NCBI GenBank assembly: GCA_019614645.1
Contig: JABWDB010000034.1
Coordinates: 2,852,001-2,916,000, forward strand
Direction of reading: 5' to 3'
Length of the DNA stretch: 64,000 bases
From: Stratiolaelaps scimitus
Lineage: Eukaryota > Arthropoda > Arachnida > Mesostigmata > Laelapidae
Part shown: one piece after another, positions 35,253-47,378 of the stretch
Position numbering within the stretch: the stretch's first letter is position 1
Layout: every line of letters begins with the position of its first letter
Translations under genes and position numbers: made by a program
Notes under the pieces: generated by a model
Told to the model about the DNA's origin: nothing
Database searches by the model: none
What the model saw: only the letters and a program-made list of their open reading frames with translations

Positions 35253-36944
35253 CAGGGTTTCTCGTCTGCCTTGAATGATAGTAAAACCAAGCGACAGATC
35301 AAGACGTTCAGCAGGTTCCGTTAGCCCGTTGCAGTATTGGCCAGTTAACACGGGTGCTAACGCGAGTGACGATGACAGTGTTGTCGGCGGGTAGAGAGAA
35401 ATTATTTTATAAGTTTTTATTTTTCAACACCCGAGTTATATCCCGTTGTCCATCGAATCATTGTTGGTATGCATATATATGTTTTGCGGCAAAAGAGTCA
35501 CTTCAGGGTTTTTTGGATCGAATGCAAATGACGAAATCGACTAGGTAATGTCAAAATTCGAGTTTAATGAGAAAGTATCTTGCATGCCGTTATGCCTGAA
35601 AGATGATTTCCGGAAGATAGCCGTCCCGGGACCTTGCGGCATTGTCTACACGGGTTACACCGTGTTTGACGACTTTTTGGCATAAACGGTTCGAGGCTAT
35701 CGTCGAAATCTCGGCTAAAGGCCAGGGGGGGGGGGTCAAGTCGCGTGAGTGAGGTGGCCAAGAAATGTCGGCTTTTTTGGGAGGCCACGCAACTTTCCCA
35801 CCGAACTTCTGCTGGAGCAGCTCGATTGTGGGTCCCGCACTGTAGTCGGTCGCGCCGTGCTGTTAGGGTCAACGTATTGTCCAAATCGAATTGAGTGAGT
35901 TTCGGCCTCAGCTGAGGGTGATGATTTCTGAGGGGAAATCGAGATCCTCCCATCTTTCCACTTTCATAATACAGCTCAATGAGCTCCTTCCGCTGCGCTT
36001 AACCTGTCGCCCTTGAATCCCGTCTATACTATTATACAGTCCATTTCTTGCAACATCGTTATTATTATTATTTCCAAATTAAATATAATTCGAATGTTTA
36101 TCGAACTTGAAGCTCAAGGGATTTCGTTTCTCGGCATTCTGTTGTTAAGAGAAGGACAGCTGAAAATTGACGGGTCGTTTTTAAGACAGGTAGTTCATCT
36201 CTGCCTCAATTTTGGTGGCGGTCTTCGCCTGATCCCTCTCCCTATCGATATCCCCTTCAAGATCTGAGTCAAGGACATCGAGAAAAGGTCAAATATCTCC
36301 CGTTTGTTCAACCAATGCTTGCTATAGTCGGAGGGCGAGCAAGAGGCGACAGCGGCGGCGGCGGCTGTCGCTCCCGTGAGAGCATTCGAAAATACTGGTA
36401 CAGCTGCAGCAGTCAGTCGTGACCTAGCCGTTCGTGTCCCTCCGCAGGATGTTGATATTCGGTAGTCGGTAGTCTCTTCGCAATTTTAACTCGGGCCGGA
36501 TCTCTAGCCGGAATCAGCAGGGAAAAAAAGCTCAAGTGAACTCATCAGCGGGCCAACGAGGACTATTTCGAGATCCTCTTTACCAAATCTTCACGAGGGG
36601 TGGCCCATTGGTTTCGGCCAGCGAGGCCTTAGCCGAGCCCAGCTTCAGCTCCCGCGAAACAATGACGGTAATACGTATGGGGACGGCTGCGGGGGCGATG
36701 GGGGCGGCGGGGGCCGAATCAGCATCAGAAAGACGCCAGTTCAACGGATTAAAAGTCGGTAATAGTGTCGATCATTTAGCTGTCCGCCTCCAGCGTCAAC
36801 CCTGTTCTCTAGAGTCATTCTTTTCCGTTGAACCACAGCGCCAGGATGGCGGAATACGGTAGTGCTAAGACGAATTGTCGCGTTTTTTCAGGTTTCTGAT
36901 ACCTCCCCGTTTGGCTTCGCTCCGCTTGCCCCTGGCCAACTTAC

Positions 36945-37132
36945 ACCACCAGGCGAGTCAAACTGCTTGAGCTGATCAGAGCGCTCACTCTCGGGACGGT
37001 ACGACATTGTTCCTGTAGTTGCTTCATTATGTCGGCGTTGGCGTCGCACCAATCGGCGTATTGGGGTCGGTAGATAGCGAGCGGCCCACAGGCAACTAAT
37101 GACACACTTTCAGTGTTCAAGTTTATAGACAT
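36945..37132 (-). CDS. Candidate first coding exon of a minus-strand gene model
   Basis: An ATG at 37130-37132 (A at -3) opens 62 codons plus two bases, ending at CTGGTGGT|GTAAGT; the donor is at 36944-36939. The peptide begins MSINLNTESVSLVACGP and continues with a helix-like, polar segment containing two W/C-rich turns. I recognise no family. With the exons at 34728-34870 and 33777-33925 it makes a 480-base CDS (159 residues and a stop) that stays in phase throughout. An alternative donor (AGA|GTGAGC) lies inside. The exon could also be internal, with an acceptor before GTTGCC. Confidence 0.2.
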
Positions 37133-38360
37133 TCTTTCATATATTATATAGGTGACGGTGATGAAACAGGGTCATTTCCTTCGTAATATCGCATTACGAA
37201 TGAGATTGCCACCAGATATTCGCCCCTTTCGCCCGTCCTCTCTCCACTCGGAAATTGGCTTTAGATGTAGCACAAGTTGTGGGTCTCATCTCAATGCCCA
37301 TAAACTCATACTTTGCCTTATTCCCGGTTGCGAGCCATTTTGTCACACCTTTACCAGTTCGCAGTTCGTCCTGTCATCTACTACGTCTATTATGTAAGGA
37401 GCTACATTGCTTTATGAGCACGGGCGCAAATGAACACTAAATGAACTTTAATTGACCTGGGCCTCCTGGTTCCCTTTCGAAATGTGAGGTAATAGCAAAT
37501 GTAAAATGTCTCACCTGTTCACTATGCGCATTATGAATCGTGGATTCTCCATAGTGGAGTTACTGGTCCATATGCTAGCCGGTCAGTGTCCAACTATATG
37601 TGAGCACTCCATTCTATTATACACTGTGAATGTGTGGGTATGTTTTGCCGAATTTCTTAGTCGATTCCGGCCCACGGGACCTGGCATTGGCCCATACGAA
37701 GAAGCCTGCAGCCAAGAAGGATTCCTAGCGACTACGTCAACGTCAGATTCGAGGGGAGCGGACGCGGAGGGCTCCATTTACGTCACACGCGGGCCACGTT
37801 CGACGAGCCCGCTAGTGCCGTATCCTTGTCGTGTCGTGTGCGAAAAACCATTTTGCGGGTTTATCCATATTTAATTCAAGCGACTGGACCACGATCACGG
37901 CGCACACGAATGGCGGGAGCGAGAGAGAGCCTTCGCCAGCGTGGTCAGGTCGGAGCTAACAGATCATAGCGTCGCTTCGAGAACAATCGAACCAAAAACG
38001 AAATCTGCTTCATCGTCTGATGCTAATAATGGCCGAACACATGGGGCGGCATTCGCAACGACGACGAACTAGTAGTCATTTATAGATATATACAGGTAGC
38101 TCCATAGATCCCACCCGTCCTATATCATATGAGCATGTTCACTGTAGCAAACTTACTTAAGCACATACAACAACGTATCGCAAAACACCGAACTGCTGGA
38201 GCTCGAACGTGCGATGTGTTCACCTTAAGTTAAGGCTGGCTCAATGCGCCAGCAGGGCAAGCGGTGTCATTACAAAAAGGCTGTCGGAGATGTCGCCAAT
38301 CTCAGACGGAGAAGCTGTGCCAAATGATTGTCGGAGCTAAACTTCATCATATCACCCTTA
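37133..38360. other. No gene recognised
   Basis: A 122-codon plus frame (37506-37874) and an 81-codon one (37152-37397) lack motifs. No repeat is seen until the SINE-A pair. If the minus-strand model is real, its promoter would lie here. No TATA box or initiator stands out. Confidence 0.35.
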
Positions 38361-38442
38361 CCTGTGCGTGACATATAAGAGAGCTTAAGCATTATGAAAT
38401 TGCAGCTCCTTTAATAAACCAATAAAGCTTTACAACTTTACC
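38361..38442 (+). mobile_element. SINE-A copy 5: 5'-truncated
   Basis: It matches from just after the B box (CTGTGCGTGACATATAAGAG) through the tail (CTTAAGCATTATG ... GCAGCTCCTTTAATAAACC) to AATAAAGCTTTAC. It forms a head-to-head inverted pair with the copy at 38481-38555, with only 38 bases between them. Confidence 0.8.
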
Positions 38443-38480
38443 GGGGGTGGAGGGATGCATTCCGCTTGCAAATGGAGGGA

Positions 38481-38555
38481 GGTAAGGTAAGGCTTTATTG
38501 ATTTATTAAAGGAACTGCATAGAATGCTTAAGTTATCTTATATGTCATGCAACGG
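38481..38555 (-). mobile_element. SINE-A copy 6: 5'-truncated, inverted
   Basis: Reverse orientation: GGTAAGGTAAGGC terminus at 38481, then the tail in complement and CATATAAG near 38540. A small deletion lies within the CATTGTGAAATTGCAG block. Any transcript through 38361-38555 could fold into a long hairpin with copy 5. Confidence 0.75.
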
Positions 38556-41254
38556 TACTTGCTGATATAGAGACACACATCTCCATAGATGTATGTTTTA
38601 AATGACGTATAGTAATGTAACTAATGCATGCAGCAGAGCCTTGGGCATGCGTGCGATTTTGCCTGCTAAGGTGTGTCGTTTTCTGGGTTTTGCGATTTTT
38701 TGTGGGTGATCACCGTGTCATATTAATGTCACTACGATGAGCCCATAATAATGATAATAATACTAATAATTATTATTAAGGATTAATTGGTATTAGATAA
38801 GCGATTTATTCAAACATACAGTAGTTAGGAATTATTTCTGTTATTATTATCATGACCATTGGCAAGATGGCACGATACAAGGTTTGATGTGTGAAGTATT
38901 GGTTGCCGAACCAGTTGAACGACCTCAGGTTAACGAGTGATGGCTACAGGTGGTACGAGCATGTGCTATGTAATACTTGAATACCCGTACGAATCACTCA
39001 TCTGCGATGAATGATTAAGAGATTCCGCCGTGCTGGCTCAGCATTGTTCTCACTGTTGAATATCATTTATTATATTATACATAATAGATAGACCTGTCTT
39101 CTCAGTGACAGGTCTCAATGACCGTCGCGACTTGGCCGGGTTCGCCCCGGTGGTTCTTTCGACCAGGACGGCCAGAAACAGCGGACTACAAAGTGTCCAA
39201 AGAGGGATAGCGGCCATAAGGGGATGACATGCGTTGCAACTACCCTGTACCGGGTGTTGCCGGGTTTCCAAAGTCCCTACGGCGCAAAGGCGTCAGAAGC
39301 TCGGCCGTCGCTTCGACTCGCCTCGTCTCTTCGCATCTTCCATCGCTCAAACCCCAACCAGAACCGTGGGCGGGGGACGGGGACGCCAGTATGTATATAT
39401 CAGGAGCGTTGCCCAGCGTTCGCAAAGTTTGTATTCGTTCGTAGCGCGCCGGGTCGGCCCGGCCTCTTTCTCCCTGTTCACTACCATCCAACAGACGCCA
39501 TATACACCGGCCCTTAGCAACGCGTACGATGGCCACTTCGCGCTGCCGGCGCAGAGGGCGTTCGCTACACGCACGCCCCCCGCTTGAAACATTTGATACG
39601 TGGAGGCGGTAACGGCGCTGTTGTTATTGTTATCGTTGCTATCGTTGCGGTTGTTGGTTGCTGCTGCTGCTGCTGCCCGGCTCGGCTCGTTCTTCACACA
39701 GCACTCGGCCTCCTGTCGCTTGGTCGGCGGGAGTCCACTCTCGAGCAGGGGAGGAGAGTCGGGTGGGAGCGTTCTGCCAGGTCGGGTGGCAGGACAATTG
39801 GGCTGGAGAGATGGTCAAAGAAAGCGCTTCCACTGATGGACCCCATGGGCATCCTGTCCTGGGGTCCACATACAGCACTAGTACGGTCTGACACCCCAAC
39901 ACCCCCTCTTTCTTTCGGCTTCCTCTTGTTCGTCCACAATCACGCAGTGCGTGGAACGTATGGCAAACACTGCGGCAACCTATCAGCAGCAGCAACCGTA
40001 GCCGCCGATGTCACACAGCAGAGAGAGAGAGAGAGAGAGGGCAACAACAGCTTCATTTATGCTATTGTATTTCACTCTCTCGAACGCTCTGCTTGCTGCG
40101 CGACTGCACATATATAGTACACCCGCGAATAAGCCCGCATCGGATTGTTCCTTTGGTTTGCTTAGACCTCTCCCGTTAAACGATGCCTCATAGCCTGTCC
40201 ATACTGGTGTATTTTTCCGCATCATGCGAACTCGAGTTGCTTCCGCTGCTGCTCGCGTTCCGGCTGCCCGGCCAGCCACCACAAGTGTATGGCTGTGCGC
40301 TGCATAGGTCAGCTCCAGTTCTACGGTGCTCCTGGCCTCAAGACACGACACGTGTGCTGTTCGTTCTAACCTGTGTTGTCCTGTCGGCTTCTGCCATAGG
40401 CCCATGACGTGGTGGTACCGCTTCGGGCATTAGCCACAGACGCAGGCCGCGTCGGCGCTCATGAGGTGCGGACCATGGGTCGGCCGCCGTCGAGGCCATT
40501 TTGCCATTCCGCTTCTCATGACTTTATAAATGATGTGATGCAGCGCCTGGTCCGCGCGGACTCGCCACTGGGAAACCCTTCACCGCCCACAAATATACAG
40601 GATACTCACGAGCTTGGGGGTGACTTCTGGCGCTACGCCACGCCGAGTCAACAGTCGGCGTTAGCCAAGGGTGGACTGGATCCGCCGTCCGGTGTGCGCG
40701 TTCCAGGGGAATTACGAGCACAGGACAAAAAACCGGCCACTAGACATTCGAAGCATGCAACCATTGTGGCTTGTTCTAGGCGCTGCTTGCATTCAGAATC
40801 ATTTCGGAAATTCGTGACTTCGTCGACGAATTAACTGAGCCTATTCCTGGGCCTGTAGCCCAAAACATCTGTGGAAATATTGCTCGATCTCTTATCGAAC
40901 GTTTCATCGAGGACTGTTTCCTTGAGAGTCACTCATAGCTGATGAATATGGCTGATGTATAAATATAAGCAGTAGGCTGCCTGTCGTACGCTACACGATA
41001 CCAAAATTTTCCGGGCTGACTTACAGCCAACATTTTTAGCAACTGTTTTGCTGCATTGCTTCATAAGACGGACAGCCCCTTTAAATGCAAATGTGCAACG
41101 GTGGGAATCGGACCTTCGAGCTTCTCCTCCGATTGTAAGGGACACGCGAATGCACCACACCACACTATATGGTACTAGCGTATTTATTCGGACCAATGTA
41201 ATTATTATACATTATGAGACGAGATGCACGCTAAATCTCATATAATCCTGTCGG
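38556..41254. other. No gene recognised; CpG-rich island at about 39.1-40.85 kb
   Basis: An ATT/TAA-rich stretch (about 38745-38850) is followed by a CpG-rich island with a (TGC)n run (39661-39676) and a (GA)n run (40020-40039). Overlapping open frames in the island (177 codons at 39584-40117, 141 codons at 40409-40834, and others on the opposite strand) share no motif. The island may be a promoter, but no exon start could be placed. Confidence 0.35.
40020..40039. repeat. (GA)n run
   Basis: A pure GA run inside the CpG-rich island at 39.1-40.85 kb. Confidence 0.9.
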
Positions 41255-41346
41255 GGCAGGTCCCCATAGTAATACCTAAAGGTTAAGAGCTGAGGCCTGT
41301 CAGATAAAAGGGGAACAGCTGAGGGTCAGCTCGGAAAAAAAAAATA
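41255..41346 (+). mobile_element. SINE-B copy 2: 3' fragment with A-rich end
   Basis: It shares a block with the element at 62318-62560: CATAGTAATACCTAAAGGTT, then AGCTGAGGCCT, GGAACAGCTG and an A-rich end (41337-41346). Identity is roughly three quarters by eye over about 80 bases. No A or B box is seen upstream, so it is 5'-truncated. Confidence 0.65.
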
Positions 41347-43465
41347 AAAATCTTATATGATCCTATATCAGTATATGCGCTGAGTCATCCGAGCTCGAAT
41401 TCTACGTCGGGATTGAGTTTCATTGACATTTCATCGATACAATACGCGTTGGTTCATTAAGATAATTCTTTTTGTGTCTGTTTCATGAGGGCTCATGTAC
41501 GTCTCGTACAGTAAGGCTGGCCTGCTTGCTCTGGGACGATTGGAAGCGCGTTCATCGATAGGCTGTGTCGGGTAGCTGCAGTGCCGGGCAGAAATAAGTA
41601 TAAAAATATTGCAAAAGAGCTCGAAACGAGCGGCTGACTCATGACTGGAATCCAGAGAGGGATTTTAACTAAACGATCACTGCGGATACCAACGTCAATA
41701 TTTGACACACGTTGGTCTGTTCGCAGACCTCACTGTTCGTGGCAACCTTCATCACATGTGGTGCTTCAAGACGAACTTTTTGAGCCAAATAATGATAGAC
41801 ATTTTCGACCATTTTCTATGGGGAGGCCACGAAATCACTCGGGTCTCGAAATCATTACGGAAATAGCTCCGGCAACACAGCGCTGGCATCATATGTAGGC
41901 CATGTATTTTAGATGGCAATTTTTTACTTTACGTATATTTCACAGTTGTACATTTAGAAAAGGATATTCGTTTGTCCTATTTTGCTTGCTCCAGGACCTA
42001 CGATTCATACGGGGATAGGCGCCGTCGTCTCAAACATCGATATCGGCAGTACAACGCATATACAGTTATTGTTCCATTACGAACATCCGATTGATCTATG
42101 AAACGAAACGATACTGGACTTAAAATAATGAGTTTACCTAAAAAAATTGTGATCGTCCATATGAACGAACCTTGTAGGGGACGCGGATTGTTGTTGCATG
42201 CACCTGTATGTGCACACGAATGAGCTTATTGTTTCAGTTCATATAGGGTTCTTATAATTAGTATAAATAATGAGAAGCAGAGATGTTCACCCGCCAAGCC
42301 TATCGCCGATACGTTAGACACTTTCATCAATGCAGCCAATTAATTGTTTACACCTAGACAATGACATTAAATTCTACTCTTCGAATTTCGTGTGCATATA
42401 TCCAGCTGGATATACACAGACCTGTGTATCGGTTCGATTAACCTTATTAGTGTACTAATGAATATTTCATTTCAAGGACACCTTTAAGATGTGCGACTGG
42501 GCCCGAGGCAAGGCGCGCGTTATCAGAGTATCCTGTGAGGCTATGCATGGGTTCCACTATCGAAATCGAGCCGTCGACCAGGGTGAGTAAATCATTTTTT
42601 TTCCGGGAATTGGGGACACTCTTACTCTCGATACGAATCCCCTTATTCGTACGGGCGGAATGAAAGAGCCTGCATTTATGCTGAGCAGCGAGCAGGAATA
42701 CGCCTGCTGGCGAATTGTGACGCTTTGCTGTGCCTGATGGGTCCGGGACCCGCAACACCAACAGGTTGGAGGTGTTGGAAAAAACTATTATCGATTGCTG
42801 TTTAAATATCTGCGATGCTGCTGTTTCGGGAGCACTCGTTGTCGGAGGAGTCCTACACAGTCCTTCGTTCTGCCTGCCTCCCTGCCTGACGTTCGCTGTG
42901 GGCCTTGGCGGACACATATCGAGCAATCATCAATAATTTTTCCAGTTTCTAGTCGTTAGCTAGCGGGAGACGACAACGGCGACGACACCCCTTGTTGGGC
43001 GTAATCGAATGCACCGAATTCATGTGGGATTCGGCCGCTATTGGGTCTGCTGGATGAAGGGGTTTTGTGGAGGGCGTTACAGTTTCCTCGACCACGTCAA
43101 CCCGCCTCATCTTGGCGTGATAGTCGCTGCCGATGACAGTTACGAACAAGGCCGTAGATTAAGGTGGGCTTCGGCCTTCGACGCAATGACACTGATAGTA
43201 GATTGAAGAACGTAGTTTGCTTGGTCCTTTGCAAATATCATACTTCACGACGAACAGGACTTTGCTTGAAGCCTAACGAGGCATGGGTAATTTTGGTGAT
43301 CCCGTCGAACCAACAACGCATTCAGTCTCGAGGAGTTGCTTAGTACTTTCTAAACGCTGTACGCCATCCTTACAAAATAGGTCTACATACGGCAGTGCAC
43401 AATAATGCAATGGTTCATTTGGAGGGTTTATCTTGAAAGGACATTAAAAAAAAAAAAGGAAAAAC

Positions 43466-43508
43466 ATTCTCTTCCTTACTCTTGCCAGGTACGAGTAAGG
43501 AAGAGAAT
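43466..43508. repeat. Perfect 16-bp inverted repeat, 11-nt loop
   Basis: The left arm (43466-43481, ATTCTCTTCCTTACTC) is exactly complementary to the right arm (43493-43508). A stem of this length and loop is unlikely by chance in 64 kb. It lies directly after an A-run and just before a GGCTCATAGTAATACCTAA stretch that matches SINE-B. The stem is too short for a typical microRNA precursor. Confidence 0.85.
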
Positions 43509-43527
43509 AAGCAAAGGTGGCCCCGAC

Positions 43528-43550
43528 AGGCTCATAGTAATACCTAATCG
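43528..43550 (+). mobile_element. Possible SINE-B fragment
   Basis: GGCTCATAGTAATACCTAA matches the central SINE-B block, but the match stops soon after on the right. A similar short match (CCTCATAGTAATACCT) lies near 4853-4868. Either could be an old remnant or a coincidence. Confidence 0.3.
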
Positions 43551-43774
43551 TGCCTATCGGCCAGAAATGCGGACACATTTGATAGTTCGATCCACGAAAC
43601 TTGTTTCGGTCGGCGAAAGTGTTTGAAGCATGATATCATGATGTCGTTTTTGTTGATCCACTGCTTTCAGATGCCAAGCCCAGAGTAGTAATGAGATCAT
43701 AAACCCTGTCAGGCGACGACGATCTCAAATTTGAACTTAACGGATAGTTATACAGCTATTATAATAAGATCATA

Positions 43775-43795
43775 CATATATATATATATATATAT
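43775..43795. repeat. (AT)n microsatellite
   Basis: An alternating AT tract of about 20 bp, flanked by CATAC on the left and ACAATATATAT on the right. Confidence 0.9.
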
Positions 43796-44961
43796 ACAAT
43801 ATATATGCCATGAACTACTGAAGACTTTTGCATCGCATTGAACTCTAATTAATTCCAAGTACTGGCACCAAAATGCCGCCCCCAATCGTTCACTTAGCGT
43901 CGAAATATCTATTCGATATTTGACCCATAGCGTCTGGTTCTTCCTTTCCGACCACAAGCCTTTCAGCATAGCGAGGCTGTTGATGGGAAACAGTCAAATA
44001 TTGGCAGCTCTAAGTCGTCTAACTCGATAAATTCACCCCAATTTACTAAGATATAGCATCAGGTACATTCTGAGTGGAGGTGGGCTGCAATTTTGCCGGC
44101 ATATTTAAAACAATTCGTATTTACTTTTAGGATAACATAAATTACAGGCAAATCTTGCACCAAAAAAAAGCCAAATAGCATCGATCATGCTAAAGATATC
44201 GGAGTCCATATACAATATTTCTAGTCAATCGTCAATTGTCATTGTCGTTGACTAATAAACAATTCTCATTACCATTAATCGTTATGGTGTACATACGCAT
44301 ATGTACAAGAACCGCGCGCCTGGTGAGCTAACTCGAATTACATTTTAGAAAATCGGGTACAAACAGCGTGCTATTCAGATTTACGGCTAGCAATCGGGTA
44401 GCCGCCTTACGTTCTACAGTATATGTATAATCGGGACGGTATATGGTCGCACACCAATTAATGATGTCTGTCCATGTTGGCCATGATTGATACGGGACGC
44501 CGTCGATCGATCATCCGCCCTCGCTGACAGACAGCGCTCGACGAGGAAATCAAAGCGAATCTGACGAATCGGAAAGAAGTTATCTTCCCCCAGTAAATAA
44601 CGTGTGGGTCTCTGATCTGAGGTGGACATGTGAAACGAAATCGATAAGTTGTGTTGTCAGACCGATGCAACAGGTTGTGCGTCAGCCCCGTATTGTTTGC
44701 CAGGTGAGGTCTGGCAGGTTGGGTGGGGGAAATTAGCCGGGGAACCAGTCCCAGGCAATGTGACAGGCAAGGCCTGCCGCTAAGCAGGCTTATCTGTTCA
44801 GCCTGGCCCGAATCTCACTGTGTGTGGTGTCTCCTGACCACGTTCGCACATATGATGACACTCACTTCGGGTTTGGGTAACGGGTCTGACTTCGTAGTGC
44901 TTAGGATTTCTGTGGTAAATGCGTATCTATCAAAGTGTGCCAATTTCAAAACGGCACAAGT

Positions 44962-45095
44962 AAAGGTAACGGTGAAGCTTTATTGCTTATATATTAAAGG
45001 AGCTGCAATTTCACAATGCTTAAGCTCTATTATATGTCCTCATCACGCAGCGGGCTCGAACCGGCGGCCTCTAGCAGCAAGGATGAGCTAAAACA
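44962..45095 (-). mobile_element. SINE-A copy 7: near full-length
   Basis: Read on the minus strand: a canonical B box (GGTTCGAGCCC, complement of 45052-45062) preceded by CTAGAGGCCGCC, as in copy 1. Then come GCTGCGTGATGAGGACATATA, the tail (GAGCTTAAGCATTG ... GCAGCTCCTTTAATA) and an AATAAAGC end with a GTTACC terminus. The A box is degraded, and the long hairpin arm of copy 1 is absent or shortened. Confidence 0.75.
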
Positions 45096-45868
45096 AGGTC
45101 ACTCATTTTTTACTAAAACAACAGAAAAAACATAGCTATCCGGATAATTATCCCCACCCCGTACCCACGAAACTAAAGCCACTCTTGTGTCCACTCTCTC
45201 ATAACAAAGTATCGCTTTTCATTCTGAACTCGGTGTCAGCGTTCTCCCGTGCTGCCATACTGGGAATGGTAAAGAATCACTTAATTTTTGGGTCTTTGAA
45301 ACCTACCAAGGTCTGCCTTTGGTGGAGCGCGTCTGAGTTTCATTTTGATGGAGGAGCTGACACCGTCGAAATCTCGACGGTGAGATCAGCGTTGTCCACT
45401 TCTGTTCTTTGGTTCAAATTACGTACGTAGTTGTATTTCGACTAATAGGACTAATATTGTCCTCATTAGTTACGGCAATGAAAGACGTTTACCCCAATTT
45501 TTAGCCCACGGGACCATGAGTCTGTTTGCGACGGGGTATCTCAATAATTCTTGAAGCCTTCTTGCACAGGTCTGTAGCAGTGTAGTTTTTTCTTTTTTCC
45601 GATTTACCTAACTAAATAGTATAAAAAATCGATTTTTTTCTACTTGTTAATTATTTAGGAACTAATCAATGACTTGGTTCTGAACCTTCTCCGAATTTTA
45701 AAATGTACAACGATATTTGTGAAAAAAATTCCAAATTTATGGGACTGGCGTACGAAAAACGCCAAAATTATTTCTATACAAGTTCATTGATTATCTACAA
45801 TTCGTAGAATGTTCTTGTAAATAATAGTTAGGGCGTATCAGAGTGATTCTTATACCGTTTACTCTGAG

Positions 45869-45871
<3 letters not shown>

Positions 45872-45902
<31 letters not shown>
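45872..45902. repeat. (AT)n microsatellite
   Basis: A pure AT tract of about 30 bp in AT-rich surroundings. Confidence 0.95.
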
Positions 45903-45904
<2 letters not shown>

Positions 45905-46454
45905 CGCTGCATATTTAGTCATTTTGATATCAATCTAAAAAAAAACACTACATATGTTAAGGCGTCCAGATCATGTTTTCTTAATCAGCGGCGAAAACCC
46001 CACCCGTATTTCGGGATCAAACTAAAATTTCACCTCGTCCGAACTAAAATTGTGCAAACATTTCGCTTTTGTGACACACGCTACTATATCTGATAATGTT
46101 CATATCTACAGCGACATGGATAGAGAGAAGTTGCAGCTTACGCCGTTCTCGACACGTTGGTGATTTGCACCACACGTAATCGAACTTTCGGGACATCGGT
46201 ACACGTCGGGTGAGTAAAGGCTAATTACAGAACGTGCCCAGTGCGTCGAGGACGTCGAGAAAATTTCGCGTCAATTCGCTCCGTTCGTTTTGACATCTCA
46301 ACGTCATCGGTCTCCTGTGTACCCCTTATTTATATTGTGATAAGCAGCGTCGTAGTATCAATCAATCAGATCACTGTTTATTGTCGGAACTGCCGTTTAA
46401 CAGTGAATGAAGTAAATACAGCGTAACGAAGACAGGATCTTAAACCCTCGGGTC

Positions 46455-46510
46455 TCTCTAGCTGAAAAAGCGTAGAACCGCTGGTTCGAATCCCGTCAAG
46501 GGGCGTATTT
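46455..46510 (+). other. tRNA-like B-box remnant
   Basis: GGTTCGAATCCC at 46483-46494 is a perfect RNA polymerase III B box, with four of five T-stem pairs possible. The preceding sequence (TAGCTGAAAAAG) is at best a ruined A box, and no acceptor stem pairs with the 3' side. I read it as a decayed SINE head or tRNA pseudogene, not a working tRNA. It does not carry the SINE-A or SINE-B tail. Confidence 0.3.
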
Positions 46511-47240
46511 CTTTGAAGAAACTTGGTACTAGCTAAGACTAAATAACTACTAACAAGCACATTCACCACTAATACATTCTATTAGTACAAGGATGCTGGG
46601 AAGCAATCATCCTCATCGCATTGTCCCAACAAAATTACGTACCTGAAACGTGTCTATTGAGCAATATTTATTTATGAAAAGGTCCCCTAGCAACGATACA
46701 GAATGATGGCATACGCCGGTAACAACAGTCTCTACATTGTATTATGCATAACGGCATATGAGTAACGACAACAACAACATGAACAAAATAATCCCAGGAC
46801 GAGCGGTCGCACACTCATAGCACTCATGCATGACATTATAGAAATGTATCGAGCATCGTATCGCGAACACCTGCGCACACACAAAACTGGGTGACAACAA
46901 CAGCGACAAAAGATAAGGACAGCCCGACAACAGAGGCACAAGCAGAACACGCAACACAGTAGAGGAATATGCATTTGATGTTTGTCATCGGGACAGTGTC
47001 TACTCCGCGACGTTCGCTTTTATCAAAAAACGGATGGTATTGGTACACGAGGAGGGAGGTGGTAAGCTCTGTCCGGGTGGCCGTCGGCTCACCGTTCTGC
47101 TTGCCTTTTTTTTCCCTTCTCTTCATGCGGGGTGACATCGTGTTTTTTGTTCAAGCGTTTCCCTTATTCCTCTTGCTCCGTGGGATCCCTTTTGCCTATA
47201 GTCGCCCAGACAACTGTCGCTTACCACCTCGTACACAGCA

Positions 47241-47285
47241 CGTATATACACACACACACACGCGCGTACGCACGCACGGTCACAC
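47241..47285. repeat. (CA)n/(CGCA)n alternating purine-pyrimidine tract
   Basis: An ATATACACACACA tract passes into CGCGCGTACGCACGCACG. Alternating tracts of this kind can adopt left-handed helix; seen directly only as a sequence pattern. Confidence 0.85.
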
Positions 47286-47378
47286 ATACATTCATTCTCT
47301 CACATAAGCACTCTGAGCACACGTGAGGGCGCCACGTGACGACCACGAGACGAGGATAGATACCTTTGGCTGACTTAC

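Larger units (their letters stand above)
41347..44961. other. No gene recognised; contains a 16-bp hairpin and an (AT)n run
   Basis: Mostly AT-leaning unique DNA. A 159-codon minus frame (42447-42926) has no motif. An 18-bp palindrome centred on CAGCTG lies at 42397-42414. The hairpin (43466-43508) and the (AT)n run (43775-43795) are listed separately. Confidence 0.35.
45096..47378. other. No gene recognised; AT-rich with a lone Pol III B box
   Basis: It contains a long (AT)n run (45872-45902), a consensus B box at 46483-46494 (listed separately) and CA/CG-alternating repeats (about 47241-47285). Cysteine-rich minus frames at 46732-46974 are low-complexity products of AAC and ACA repeats. 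If the exon at 47379 is real, this is the start of its downstream intron. Confidence 0.35.

Noticed and set aside
36945..37132. RhoGEF-like segment in the exon candidate
   Set aside because: The spacing of Y, W and L residues loosely recalls a Dbl-homology helix, but the resemblance is too weak to name a family.
42397..42414. 18-bp palindrome centred on CAGCTG
   Set aside because: A palindrome this long can arise by chance in 64 kb. There is an E-box core but no other context.
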